Assembly (NCBI RefSeq): GCF_019218635.1
Contig: NZ_JAHUZB010000003.1
Coordinates: forward strand, 507,729-571,728
DNA length: 64,000 bases
Source of the DNA: Enterococcus alishanensis
GTDB lineage: Bacteria; Bacillota; Bacilli; Lactobacillales; Enterococcaceae
Direction: 5' to 3'
In this document: piece after piece, positions 7,851 through 16,576 of the stretch
Position numbering within the stretch: the first letter of the stretch is position 1
Layout: the number at the start of each line of letters is the position of its first letter
Notes under the pieces: generated by a model
Seen by the model: only the letters and a program-made list of their open reading frames with translations
Database searches by the model: none
Told to the model about the DNA's origin: nothing
Position numbers and translations under genes: made by a program

Positions 7851-10118
7851 CTAATCTGGACTGGCGGTATTATTTAATCGCCAAGTCACTTTTACTTGAT
7901 TGCTGTAGTCTCCGATTGGCAAATAATTTTCAGATTTAAGTAAGACACCACTTGAAGTATCCCATGATTTGACATAACTGAAGTCTTTTATTGCAACAGA
8001 ATGATTATCCATGACTTGAATTGCTTTAGTTAAATCTGTACCTTCATCGGTAGCATCATTTTTCCAAATCAAATTGAAACTTTGACTTTCTCCTACCATT
8101 TTTGCTGTAATTGACCAATTTGGATTGCCTTCACGACTGTCAAATACCTTTAAGTCAATAGAATTATCAGCGTCTCTGGGCAATATCCCCTTTGATTTAT
8201 CAATTGTACGATCGGTCCATTTTAATAAATCTGGTGCCTTCTCAAAAACTATTTTTCCGCTTACATTAATTAGTAATTTAAGTTCTTCACTTTCTTTGAT
8301 CAATTCAACTTCACCAGTAACCTGATTCTTTTTTTCTCGTTCGATTGAAATAACAAAATTATTATCTCCGTAACCAAGTTGTTCTAAAGGTATTTGAATT
8401 TGATCTGATTGAAAATCGGCTAAACCAGTTGAGATCAATTTTTTTGAATCAAGAATAGTCTCATTTCCAGCTTTACGAAGTGAAAAAATTAAACTATCGC
8501 CGTTGTCATCGTCTTGCCACCAGAATTCTTGCATCATACTAGTAGTCCCTTCAGATGAAATAAGTTCTGAAGGATCTTTCTCCACAGTTAACTCTGTAAG
8601 AATCTGGTCTTTTTCCCAAGATAGCTTGGTTGGAATATTTGGCTTTTCTATCCAAAAATATGTTGGTTCACTAGGAAAAGATAATTCTACTTCCTTCCCC
8701 TTTTCCACCCCTATAACCGAAGACGTCATTTCTACAAAGTAATTTTTGTCCAATGAGGATTTAGTTTTTATCTTGTAACTTAATCTAGCGGTCTGATTGT
8801 AACCAATCTCAGCCTTAGTAGGGAATTGGACCAACACTTCACCAGTAGCAGGATTCAGAGTAGCTTCTCCATCAAATACTTTTCCCTCTTCTGTCGTTAG
8901 ATGAACTTCACTGATATCACTTGGCTCGCTAAGCTGCAATCCTTCTGACAATAATTTTGTCTGCCATGAACGTATCTCGACTGGTGATTCTCCTGTAATT
9001 TTTAAATCCGAATGAACAGTTAAAGTTTCATCTACAGTTGCGGATTTTTCCATCGTTGTATTTTCTTTTTCAACTGTAATGGAATCATCTTGAGAATTAG
9101 TCACACCATTTGTCAGCTCACCTTCTAAATTTACCGGTGTTTGGCTAAAGACAAATTTTGTTTCCCCTTTGGCAGAACCATTCGCTGCAGTGAACCCCCA
9201 ATAAGCTTTATTGTCATTATTAGCTAAATCTAACTCAGTAGATAATTTGTCCCATGGAATCGTTGTAATAGCCGTTGCTTGATCGGTAGCAGGATTTTTC
9301 AAATAATATTGAAACTCTTTAGAGTCCGATAAGAAACGATAACGAAATTCATACCAGGTACCATTTTGAATAGTTGCATTAAGACTTTCGTTTAATGGAA
9401 TTATTCCATTGTGAACAAGGGCTGCTTGACGAGGGCTACCGATTATTGGAAACCATTTATCAGGATCTAATAATGGAGGATCCAAAGGACTATAACTATC
9501 TCGATTACCTGGAAATGCGTATGCCAAATGAGGAGTTGTTTGATTATTTTCATCATAAGCTGCATTAGTACCAAGTAAATTTTTCTTATTCGTGTACAAA
9601 TCAAATTCAATCGCGACAGATTTTTTTATTGCCCAACTTTCAGGATAGATTTTTGCTGCCCAGTCACCTCTTGAAGCATGGGTAGATCCATAGACACCTA
9701 AGTTTTGTCCGTCACTATTTTGAACTGCTGTAGTCAAAGCATTCAACCCAGTATTTTGCATGACAAAAGCAAACCCATCAGCATCAGCCGTTCCGAAGTT
9801 CACATATGCTCTACCTTCAAAGGATTGATTGAAATTTAAACGGTAGTCTTCTTGTGACCATATTGAAGTGAAATTATTACTACCTGACAAAGAAATTTGG
9901 GAATAAGGTAAGCCATTATTTTCATCTGGGTTACTTATTGTTGTAACAACTGCATCACTGTTTGTGGGTAGAAAAAGGTCTCCAACCGTTATTGCACCTT
10001 TTGGAATATAGGTTAGTCCTTCGCCTGCTGCCTCTACTTTTGAACCATAAAACATAAAAGACATTAAAATAAATAAAAGGGGCGTCATCATCTTCTTAAT
10101 ACATATTATTAAAAACAC
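7851..10118 (-). CDS. Large WxL adhesin with L-type-lectin-like domain
   Basis: A 755-residue secreted protein. After the signal segment (ending near SKVEAAG), residues ~50-330 resemble bacterial legume-lectin-like domains (NFGTADADGFAFVMQN; LNASIQNGTWYEFRYRFL-like strand). Beta-rich repeats follow, then a C-terminal WxL domain with proximal NWSITAKMVG and distal VTWRLNNTASPD. It is the first gene of the WxL operon. The start is unclear: the frame opens at a GTG overlapping AGGAGG, and the first in-frame ATG is at 10091, downstream of the Lys-Lys that a signal peptide would want. The product probably binds carbohydrate at the cell surface. Confidence 0.82.
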   Translation of the reverse strand: MFLIICIKKMMTPLLFILMSFMFYGSKVEAAGEGLTYIPKGAITVGDLFLPTNSDAVVTTISNPDENNGLPYSQISLSGSNNFTSIWSQEDYRLNFNQSFEGRAYVNFGTADADGFAFVMQNTGLNALTTAVQNSDGQNLGVYGSTHASRGDWAAKIYPESWAIKKSVAIEFDLYTNKKNLLGTNAAYDENNQTTPHLAYAFPGNRDSYSPLDPPLLDPDKWFPIIGSPRQAALVHNGIIPLNESLNATIQNGTWYEFRYRFLSDSKEFQYYLKNPATDQATAITTIPWDKLSTELDLANNDNKAYWGFTAANGSAKGETKFVFSQTPVNLEGELTNGVTNSQDDSITVEKENTTMEKSATVDETLTVHSDLKITGESPVEIRSWQTKLLSEGLQLSEPSDISEVHLTTEEGKVFDGEATLNPATGEVLVQFPTKAEIGYNQTARLSYKIKTKSSLDKNYFVEMTSSVIGVEKGKEVELSFPSEPTYFWIEKPNIPTKLSWEKDQILTELTVEKDPSELISSEGTTSMMQEFWWQDDDNGDSLIFSLRKAGNETILDSKKLISTGLADFQSDQIQIPLEQLGYGDNNFVISIEREKKNQVTGEVELIKESEELKLLINVSGKIVFEKAPDLLKWTDRTIDKSKGILPRDADNSIDLKVFDSREGNPNWSITAKMVGESQSFNLIWKNDATDEGTDLTKAIQVMDNHSVAIKDFSYVKSWDTSSGVLLKSENYLPIGDYSNQVKVTWRLNNTASPD

Positions 10119-10360
10119 CTCCTAAATATACCTTCATTTATAATATACATGTATATAATATACGATTCAACCTTTTGACGGAAATATTTTTAATAAAATC
10201 ATTAATATCGTAGTTTACTATTTTATGCCAAAATAAAGCGCGTTCTTTCTCATATTAATTATATAAATAAAAAAAATCCACATTTTAAATATAATTAACA
10301 AATATATTTTTGAAATATAAACAAAAGAACGAAAATATCATTTATAGTTATTTTTTGTCA
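10119..10360. other. AT-rich intergenic region upstream of the WxL operon
   Basis: About 240 bp without a gene. It contains the AGGAGG of the adhesin gene (10118-10123) and a 14-bp palindrome ATATACATGTATAT (10143-10156). A promoter of the WxL operon presumably lies here, but no convincing -35/-10 pair was seen. Confidence 0.4.
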
Positions 10361-10402
10361 AAAAAAACCCACGCAATCTTTTTTTAGATTACGTGGATTT
10401 TT
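10361..10402. terminator. Terminator of the GDPD gene, possibly bidirectional
   Basis: Stem CCACGCAATCT (10369-10379) with AGATTACGTGG (10386-10396), one mismatch, flanked by A7 on the left (T7 on the minus strand) and a T-rich stretch on the right. Confidence 0.85.
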
Positions 10403-10411
10403 CTTGGATTT

Positions 10412-11296
10412 TTATTTCATTTGATCAGTGGTAATATAATCAACATTCAATGCGACTACTTTAAGAAAATCGTTATTTAAAACAGTATATGCGCCAACTT
10501 CAAGACCTGCTTTATGAGCTTGATTGACTTTGGTCTTATTTAAATTTAGATAATCAGTATTAATACCGGCATTTTCACCGAGTTTTCTTGCTTGTTTGAT
10601 TGTTTTTTTATCAATATCCTTAACTAATAAGTAATATGAATAATTAGTATTCAACTTACTGATTTTTCTCAAAGTTTTATAGTGAAAAGAAATCACTCGG
10701 ACTGCCGAAGTACCAAAACCATATTTGTTCAGTAGATTGATAATTTCATTTAATTCTTCAACTGAGGCCGATTTATCTTTGATTTCGATAAATGGACTCT
10801 TCCCCGTTTGTTGACAGATTTTTAAGAAATCCTCCAACGTAGGAATTTTTAATTCTTTTTTAGTAAAATTCATGGTTGTATTAATTTTAAAATCCTTCAG
10901 TTGATCAACTGTATAATCTTTTACACGACCTTTACCTGTCGTTGTACGATCTATAGTACTGTCATGCATAACTACCCATTGACGATCTGCGGTTAAACGA
11001 ATATCCGTTTCAATTGCTGTTCCTTTGGCTTTTTTGAAAGCAGGTAATGAATTTTCTGGTGCCTTCATTGTATTTCCACGATGATTTACATATCTGGTAG
11101 GAACACTTTTTTTAGCAGGTTCTTCTTTAGTATAAGCCAGCCGCATCATTTTATTTCCTTCAAATTTTCGGTAAGCAGTCGCTGTTGCAGTCTCTACCAC
11201 CATGCTCTTGGGATCTTTTCCGCCAACGATTGTTCCATTACTAGAAGCTACAATTGCCAAAACAACCAGCAATCCACTTAATAAGATTTTTTTCAA
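10412..11296 (-). CDS. Secreted glycerophosphodiester phosphodiesterase
   Basis: A 294-residue GDPD-family enzyme with a signal peptide. The catalytic signature is complete: NHRGNTMKAPENSLPAF (His72, Arg73), ETDIRLT (Glu96, Asp98) and VMHDSTIDRTT (His111). It hydrolyses glycerophosphodiesters to glycerol-3-phosphate plus an alcohol, probably outside the membrane on lipid or teichoic-acid breakdown products. The start codon is TTG, with GAGGAGG seven nt upstream. It is a single gene with its own terminator. Confidence 0.9.
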   Translation of the reverse strand: MKKILLSGLLVVLAIVASSNGTIVGGKDPKSMVVETATATAYRKFEGNKMMRLAYTKEEPAKKSVPTRYVNHRGNTMKAPENSLPAFKKAKGTAIETDIRLTADRQWVVMHDSTIDRTTTGKGRVKDYTVDQLKDFKINTTMNFTKKELKIPTLEDFLKICQQTGKSPFIEIKDKSASVEELNEIINLLNKYGFGTSAVRVISFHYKTLRKISKLNTNYSYYLLVKDIDKKTIKQARKLGENAGINTDYLNLNKTKVNQAHKAGLEVGAYTVLNNDFLKVVALNVDYITTDQMK

Positions 11297-11377
11297 ACGA
11301 CCACCTCCTCAAATCATGTTTTATTCATCAATGACTAACTTAACAGATTTAACTCGAAGCCGTCAATTTTCATAAAA

Positions 11378-12127
11378 TTATTTTTGTTGGGTCATAATGA
11401 TTGGACCATCTTTAGTAATCGCGATTGAATGTTCATATTGAGCACAAAAACTGCCATCAATCGTTCGTCCAGTCCAGCCGTTAGCATCCATCTGCATTTC
11501 CCATGTTCCAGTAGTAATCATTGGTTCAATGGTAATTGTCATACCTTCTTTAAGGCGCATTCCTTTTCCAGCAGTGCCATAATGAGGAAAAAGCGGTTCT
11601 TCATGAATTGATGGACCGATACCATGAGCCAGAAAATCTCGGACAACGCTAAAACCATTTTCTTCTGCATAAGTTTGAATCGCGTGTCCGATATCTCCTA
11701 AACGATTTCCAACTTGTGCTTGTTCAATTCCTAAGCGTAAAGTTTCTAAAGTAACGGTCATTAATTTTTGATGCAGCTCAGAAATCTCTCCGACTCCATA
11801 GGTCCAACAGCTATCAGAAATTGCTCCACGATAATCAACACAAAAATCAACACTCACAATATCGCCAGTTTTTAATCGATAATTGGATGGAAAACCGTGA
11901 GCGATCTCATCATTGACACTTGTACAAGTAGCAAATTTATAACCTTCAAAACCAATTTGAGCAGCAACCGCACCCTTTTCTTCAATTCTCTTTTGTACCA
12001 ATTGATCGATTTGATTAGTGGTAATACCTGGTTTAATAAACTCTCGTAATTCTTCATGGATACTAGCTAGAATTTCTCCAGATTTTTTCATTTGTTCAAT
12101 TTCTCTTGGTGATTTTAATGCAATCAT
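11378..12127 (-). CDS. map: Methionine aminopeptidase type I
   Basis: A 249-residue cytosolic metallopeptidase that removes the N-terminal Met from nascent proteins. All five metal ligands are visible: Asp94 (VSVDFCVD), Asp105 (AISDSC), His168 (LAHGIG), Glu201 (TIEPMI) and Glu232 (YEHSIA). The substrate-site His77 is in EIAHGFP. Length is that of the enzyme without an N-terminal extension. SD AAAGGAG. It lies 13 nt downstream of an AraC regulator gene on the same strand and may be co-transcribed. Confidence 0.95.
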   Translation of the reverse strand: MIALKSPREIEQMKKSGEILASIHEELREFIKPGITTNQIDQLVQKRIEEKGAVAAQIGFEGYKFATCTSVNDEIAHGFPSNYRLKTGDIVSVDFCVDYRGAISDSCWTYGVGEISELHQKLMTVTLETLRLGIEQAQVGNRLGDIGHAIQTYAEENGFSVVRDFLAHGIGPSIHEEPLFPHYGTAGKGMRLKEGMTITIEPMITTGTWEMQMDANGWTGRTIDGSFCAQYEHSIAITKDGPIIMTQQK

Positions 12128-12140
12128 TGTTGATACTCCT

Positions 12141-12971
12141 TTATTGATAATTTTTACGAAATTGTAGTGGGGTAAAATGATATTTTTTCTTAAACGCTTC
12201 GATAAAATAGCTTAAATGATTGAAGCCTACACTATAACAAATTTCTGAGATTGTTTGGTTCGTGGTCAATAACTTTTCTTTAGCAATAAATAAACGATAA
12301 TAAATGACATAATTTTTCGGTGAATAGCCGGTGTATAACTTAAACAATTCCGTACATTTATTTTTATTCATATGCCCTCGCTGGCTCAGCACATCAACCG
12401 AAATATCTTCTATGTAATGCTGATGAACATAGTTTAATAAAGGATAAATAAAGGCCTCCGATTGTTTAGTTTCCACCGTTTTCTTTTGAAAGACTTTTTC
12501 AATAAATTCTAACAAAAAAATTGTCAAGGATAAGAAATTTTCATCGACTGGTTTTGTATGCAGTTCCCTTAAGCGTTTATCCCATTTAGGATCACGTAAA
12601 ACAACTTGAAAATCAGCCTGTTCTTCTTGCATCAGCTCTTTTAAAAAATTTTGATATAAAATATCATTAAAAAAATACGGGGAAAAGTCAACACAAATGT
12701 ACTCGACTTCCTCAGTTAAAACTTTTGCTTGATGTAACCGTCCACTATTAATAAACAATAATTTATCTTCGTCTAAATAAATCTTTTCACGACCAACTTG
12801 ATAGGAAAATTTCCCTTCTAAAACCCAGACCAGTTGAAATTCTTTGTGCCAATGAAGACGAATCCCGTCTCCTCGATCTTTTATTAACTTGTTTCGATAT
12901 ATAGCAACTGGCAATTTTCCAGTAACGTGTTGAGTCGCCTCTTTAAAATTTATATCTGTTAAAAAGTTCAT
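12141..12971 (-). CDS. AraC-family regulator with cupin sensor domain
   Basis: A 276-residue protein. The N-terminal half is a cupin-like ligand domain (RLHWHKEFQLVWVLEG). The C-terminal ~100 residues form two helix-turn-helix motifs with the AraC signature (ISEICYSVGFNHLSYFIEAFKKKYHFTPLQFRK). It is divergent from a DMT-family exporter gene. The space between holds two AATAGTGATA direct repeats, so the exporter is its likely target. The effector is unknown. Confidence 0.88.
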   Translation of the reverse strand: MNFLTDINFKEATQHVTGKLPVAIYRNKLIKDRGDGIRLHWHKEFQLVWVLEGKFSYQVGREKIYLDEDKLLFINSGRLHQAKVLTEEVEYICVDFSPYFFNDILYQNFLKELMQEEQADFQVVLRDPKWDKRLRELHTKPVDENFLSLTIFLLEFIEKVFQKKTVETKQSEAFIYPLLNYVHQHYIEDISVDVLSQRGHMNKNKCTELFKLYTGYSPKNYVIYYRLFIAKEKLLTTNQTISEICYSVGFNHLSYFIEAFKKKYHFTPLQFRKNYQ

Positions 12972-12990
12972 TTTATCTCCTCATTTACAC

Positions 12991-13049
12991 AATAGTGATA
13001 AAAATACAGAAAATAGTGATAGTATTGAAAAAAAACATATAGTTATAAT
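12991..13049 (+). promoter_or_regulatory. AraC-type direct repeats and promoter of the exporter gene
   Basis: AATAGTGATA occurs at 12991-13000 and 13012-13021, 21 bp start to start. TATAAT at 13044-13049 begins 23 nt after the second repeat, and no good -35 is present. This layout fits activation by an AraC protein sitting over the -35 region. Confidence 0.65.
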
Positions 13050-13082
13050 AGCATAGTTGGTATTTTATTGTGAAGGAGTGAC

Positions 13083-13988
13083 ATGATGAGTAATTTACAA
13101 AAGGGATTAACATCTGTGATTGTTGGTTCGATTTTATGGGGGGCATCTGGTACAGTGGCGGAATTATTTTTCTCAGAAAGTACCGTCAGTACTCAATGGG
13201 TTGTCGCTTTGCGTTTACTTGGTGCCGGTATTTTGCTTTTATTATGGTGTTTGTTTACGATTCCTCATCAAGTTAAAAACCTTTTAAGACAACCAAAACA
13301 AGTATTGGCTGTTTGTCTTTTTGGTTTTTTAGGTGTTTTACCTTCTCAATTTACTTATTTTATGGCTATTCGCACAGGAAATGCTCCTACTGCGACAATT
13401 TTACAATTTTTGAGTCCTTTATTTATTTTACTTTATTTCACGATTACTAAAAGAGAGTTACCGCGAAGAATCGACAGTTTTTGTGTCTTTTTAGCGATGT
13501 TTGGTACTTATTTATTAGTTACTAAAGGACAATTTAATCAATTGGCTTTATCGCCTGAAGCTTTTATCTGGGGAATTTTATCTGGAGTCAGTGCAGCTCT
13601 TTATACCCTATTACCGCGAAAATTATTACAAGCCTTCGATGCAAAATTGGTCACCGGCTTAGCGATGTTTGTTTCAGGGATTGCTCTTTCACCAATCTTA
13701 ATAAGTACTGATGTTCCGGTATTAGCGCCACGAAATTGGGGTATGCTGGCCTTTATTGTAATCGGAGGGACAATGTTCTCTTATTTATTCTATATCCAAA
13801 GTTTACAATATATCGATGCTAGTTTGACAAGCATGCTAAGTTCTTTTGAACCATTAACGGCAACAATTTTGTCTGTAGCTTTGTTGCATACTGCTTTTGG
13901 GCTGCCAGAAATAATTGGGGCTTTGTTTATTTTATCAACAACTTTCCTACAAGCTTGGGCCAGTCATCGAGAGTTAGCCAAAACATAA
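13083..13988 (+). CDS. DMT-superfamily (EamA) transporter
   Basis: A 301-residue membrane protein with about ten hydrophobic helices in two EamA repeats (first near 10-140, second near 160-295). Typical text is GSILWGASGTVAELFF and IGGTMFSYLFYIQSLQYID. Family members export metabolites or amino acids; the substrate here is unknown. Two adjacent ATG codons follow GAAGGAG: 13083 at 4 nt and 13086 at 7 nt. The second has the better spacing. Expression probably depends on the divergent AraC regulator. Confidence 0.85.
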   Translation: MMSNLQKGLTSVIVGSILWGASGTVAELFFSESTVSTQWVVALRLLGAGILLLLWCLFTIPHQVKNLLRQPKQVLAVCLFGFLGVLPSQFTYFMAIRTGNAPTATILQFLSPLFILLYFTITKRELPRRIDSFCVFLAMFGTYLLVTKGQFNQLALSPEAFIWGILSGVSAALYTLLPRKLLQAFDAKLVTGLAMFVSGIALSPILISTDVPVLAPRNWGMLAFIVIGGTMFSYLFYIQSLQYIDASLTSMLSSFEPLTATILSVALLHTAFGLPEIIGALFILSTTFLQAWASHRELAKT

Positions 13989-14027
13989 AGTGAAGCCCAT
14001 TTTAAAAATGAGCTTCACTTTTTTTAA
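13988..14027. terminator. Bidirectional terminator between exporter and ndh genes
   Basis: Stem AAGTGAAGC (13988-13996) with GCTTCACTT (14012-14020), inner CATTT/AAATG pairing, then T7 on the plus strand. It serves convergent genes. Confidence 0.85.
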
Positions 14028-15208
14028 TGATAAAAATCAGCACGACCTTTTGACAGCATCTCTTTGACACCGCCTGTTTCCATTAAGGAGCGATCCATGA
14101 TGGCTTTTTTGATGAATGAAGCAGGATAACCTTTCACTTCAGCCGGTCCAACGATTCCTAAAGCATCTGTATTTCCAATTGATGCTACTGTTCCTAAAGA
14201 GTGAAATACAAATGGCGCTTGTTTTTTTCCTGCTGCTTTAGCTAAAATATCTTTTGCGGCATACTGTCCCATTTTTAAAGATAATTGGGCCGTGGTTGGA
14301 TAAGGTTTCCCTGTTGTATCATCCACTACAAAAGCAACATCACCAACAAAATAAATTTTATCATCATCGGGATCGGTAAGATTTGCTTTCACAGCAATTC
14401 GATTACGTTTGGCTGAAAAACCAGAGTCTTTGATTACATGGCTGCCACTGACACCAGTTGTCCAAATAATTGTTTTAGCAGTCAATTCGGTACCATCATC
14501 ACAAGTTACTACGCCATCAGTAACCGCTTGGATTCTTTTTGGTCGGAAAAATTTCACACCCCGCTCTTCCAAATGTTTCATACCGTAAGCCGACAATTTT
14601 TCGCTAAACATCGGCAAATATTGTTTACCAGAATCCACACAAAAAATTTCAATTTGATTTGGATTTACTTTGGCGGTTTCAGCTAATTTTTCACGGGCAT
14701 CTAGTAAAGCCCCTAATAATTCAGTTCCAGTAAAACCAGCGCCTGCAACAATTATTTTCAAATACTCTGGGTTGTTTGTCTCTTGATATTTAATCATCAT
14801 TGCATGCAAATGATGTTGAATGGCTTCTGCTGAGTCAACATCATCCATTTTTAGACAGTATTCCGTCACGCCCTCAATGCCGAAAGATTCAGATTCAAAA
14901 CCCAAAGCAACAATCAAATAATCATAAGATAATTCTTGTCCATCACTTAAACGCACCAATTGTTTTTCAGGCAAGATTTTCTCTACTTCCCCTTGAACAA
15001 AATGCGTGCATTTATGATTGACTACTTCTTCAATCGGATAAGTAATCGCTTCAGCCGGCTGTGTTCCAGCGGCAACTTCATGCAAGTTTGTTGCTTCATA
15101 ATGATAATTGTTGCGATCTACTAAAGTTATTTTTATGTCGTGGTGAAGCTGTAATTCTCGTAAAGCTCTCAATCCAGCATAACCAGCACCTAAAATTAAG
15201 ACCTCCAT
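14024..15208 (-). CDS. Type II NADH dehydrogenase (NDH-2-like)
   Basis: A ~394-residue FAD-dependent pyridine nucleotide oxidoreductase. The N-terminal FAD-binding Rossmann motif is ILGAGYAGLRAL, the NAD-binding motif is IVAGAGFTGTELLGALLD, and the FAD-contacting segment is IYFVGDVAFV. Single-subunit NDH-2 oxidises NADH and reduces membrane quinone without pumping protons. I chose the ATG at 15208 because GGAGG lies 7 nt upstream; the longer frame to 15280 has no SD. It is monocistronic, convergent with the exporter gene. Confidence 0.88.
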   Translation of the reverse strand: MEVLILGAGYAGLRALRELQLHHDIKITLVDRNNYHYEATNLHEVAAGTQPAEAITYPIEEVVNHKCTHFVQGEVEKILPEKQLVRLSDGQELSYDYLIVALGFESESFGIEGVTEYCLKMDDVDSAEAIQHHLHAMMIKYQETNNPEYLKIIVAGAGFTGTELLGALLDAREKLAETAKVNPNQIEIFCVDSGKQYLPMFSEKLSAYGMKHLEERGVKFFRPKRIQAVTDGVVTCDDGTELTAKTIIWTTGVSGSHVIKDSGFSAKRNRIAVKANLTDPDDDKIYFVGDVAFVVDDTTGKPYPTTAQLSLKMGQYAAKDILAKAAGKKQAPFVFHSLGTVASIGNTDALGIVGPAEVKGYPASFIKKAIMDRSLMETGGVKEMLSKGRADFYH

Positions 15209-15278
15209 CATTTTTCCTCCTTTTAATCTTACTTCTATTGTAGCAAGAAAAAAAGAAAATGACAGGGGTTTCAATAAC

Positions 15279-15306
15279 AAAAAAAGCCCTAACAGACTCT
15301 TTTTGT
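15279..15306 (-). terminator. Weak terminator of the xyl operon
   Basis: On the minus strand a short imperfect stem (AGTCT with AGGGCT around GTT) is followed by seven T, immediately after the MFS gene. Confidence 0.5.
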
Positions 15307-16542
15307 TTAACGTTTAACCGATTTGATATTCAAAATGCACAATCCGCCAATCATTGCAAAAGCAAATGAGACTAAGAAAATAGCTGAAAAACCAGCGATT
15401 GAAATAACTGCAGCAGCAATTACTGGGGCTAAAGCTTGGGTAATTGTGTTACCTAAATTATATACCCCTAAGAAAAATGCTACCCGCTCTTTATCAGGGA
15501 TTACCTCTAGATTCAATAAATTATCTAATGAATTCCAAATGCCCATTCCTAAACCAGCAGTAAAACCGTAAATAATAATCGCTGTATCATTTCGTAAAAA
15601 GAATAGACTTAAAGCACCAATTCCTAATGAAATTGTTGATAAAGCGACAGGTAATTTCAAAACATTAAATTTATCAGAGATCGGTCCAGCAATAAAGCCC
15701 ATGGCAATCCCGAAAATTAACATGATTGTGTTGATTAATTGAATCGAAGTTTGTGTACCAGAAGCTCCTTTGTTTAAAAAGTCAGTCATAATATATAGCA
15801 AGTAGCCAGTAATAGCAAAGTTTCCGACACCTTGAAAAAGTTTACCAATCAGTGCTAAATAATAATCACGACCAACTGACCATTTTGGAAAAATAGTTAA
15901 GACTTCTTTTAATTGAAATTTTTCTTTTTTCTCTGCTTTAACTGCGACTACTTCATTTAAATTTCCCGGTTCTCGAACGATTGCCACGGCAATAAGTGTA
16001 CCGACAAAAGTAATAATGCCAAAAATAATAAAGCCAAGACGAAAATTTCCTAAAAAAGCTGCTGCAATAATTGTAAAGCCATTATTTCCTAACGCCATCC
16101 CTAAACCGCCATAAGCACCGGAGGCAGTTCCACGACCGTTTTCAGGTGCGAAGTCCAACCATGCGACCATTGGTGCCACAATAAAATTTAAAGCGACTTG
16201 GCCTAACATCCAAGCTGCTAACAATGGCGGTACACTGTTGGCCATTGACGCTAAAATCATCGCAATCATAAAGAAAAATGCGCCGCCGACAATCCAAGGT
16301 GTCCGTTTGCCAAAGCGACTTCTTGTTCGATCGGATAATAATCCGGCGACCATATTGGAAACAGCTGCTACCACCATCCCACAAGTCGAAAACAAAGCCA
16401 CTAATTCAATTTTGTTTTCTGAATTAATTTGTTGAATTAACGCTGGTAAAAACAAACTTGATGCTGCAATATATGGACCTAACCATGCTGCCGGACCAAT
16501 CACAAGGCCAGGTAATAATCTTTTTAAGGGAATCGAAACCAT
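15307..16542 (-). CDS. MFS sugar transporter of the xylose operon
   Basis: A 411-residue major-facilitator protein with about twelve hydrophobic helices. The characteristic loop between helices 2 and 3 is SDRTRSRFGKRTPWIVGG. It is the last gene of xylA-xylB-MFS on the minus strand, 34 nt after xylB, and its SD is GAGGAGG. Xylose or a xyloside is the inferred substrate from context; the sequence alone does not prove it. An intracellular GH43 xylosidase nearby would fit uptake of short xylo-oligosaccharides. Confidence 0.85.
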   Translation of the reverse strand: MVSIPLKRLLPGLVIGPAAWLGPYIAASSLFLPALIQQINSENKIELVALFSTCGMVVAAVSNMVAGLLSDRTRSRFGKRTPWIVGGAFFFMIAMILASMANSVPPLLAAWMLGQVALNFIVAPMVAWLDFAPENGRGTASGAYGGLGMALGNNGFTIIAAAFLGNFRLGFIIFGIITFVGTLIAVAIVREPGNLNEVVAVKAEKKEKFQLKEVLTIFPKWSVGRDYYLALIGKLFQGVGNFAITGYLLYIMTDFLNKGASGTQTSIQLINTIMLIFGIAMGFIAGPISDKFNVLKLPVALSTISLGIGALSLFFLRNDTAIIIYGFTAGLGMGIWNSLDNLLNLEVIPDKERVAFFLGVYNLGNTITQALAPVIAAAVISIAGFSAIFLVSFAFAMIGGLCILNIKSVKR

Positions 16543-16576
16543 TTTTACTTCCTCCTCTTTCTATTTGAAACTATTA

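Noticed and set aside
10143-10156. ATATACATGTATAT palindrome upstream of the WxL operon
   Set aside because: Short AT-rich palindromes are expected by chance here; there is no second copy or regulator to connect it with.
15209-15280. Longer start for the NADH dehydrogenase
   Set aside because: There is no SD, and the family begins at the FAD-binding strand MEVLILGAGYAG with GGAGG seven nt before it.
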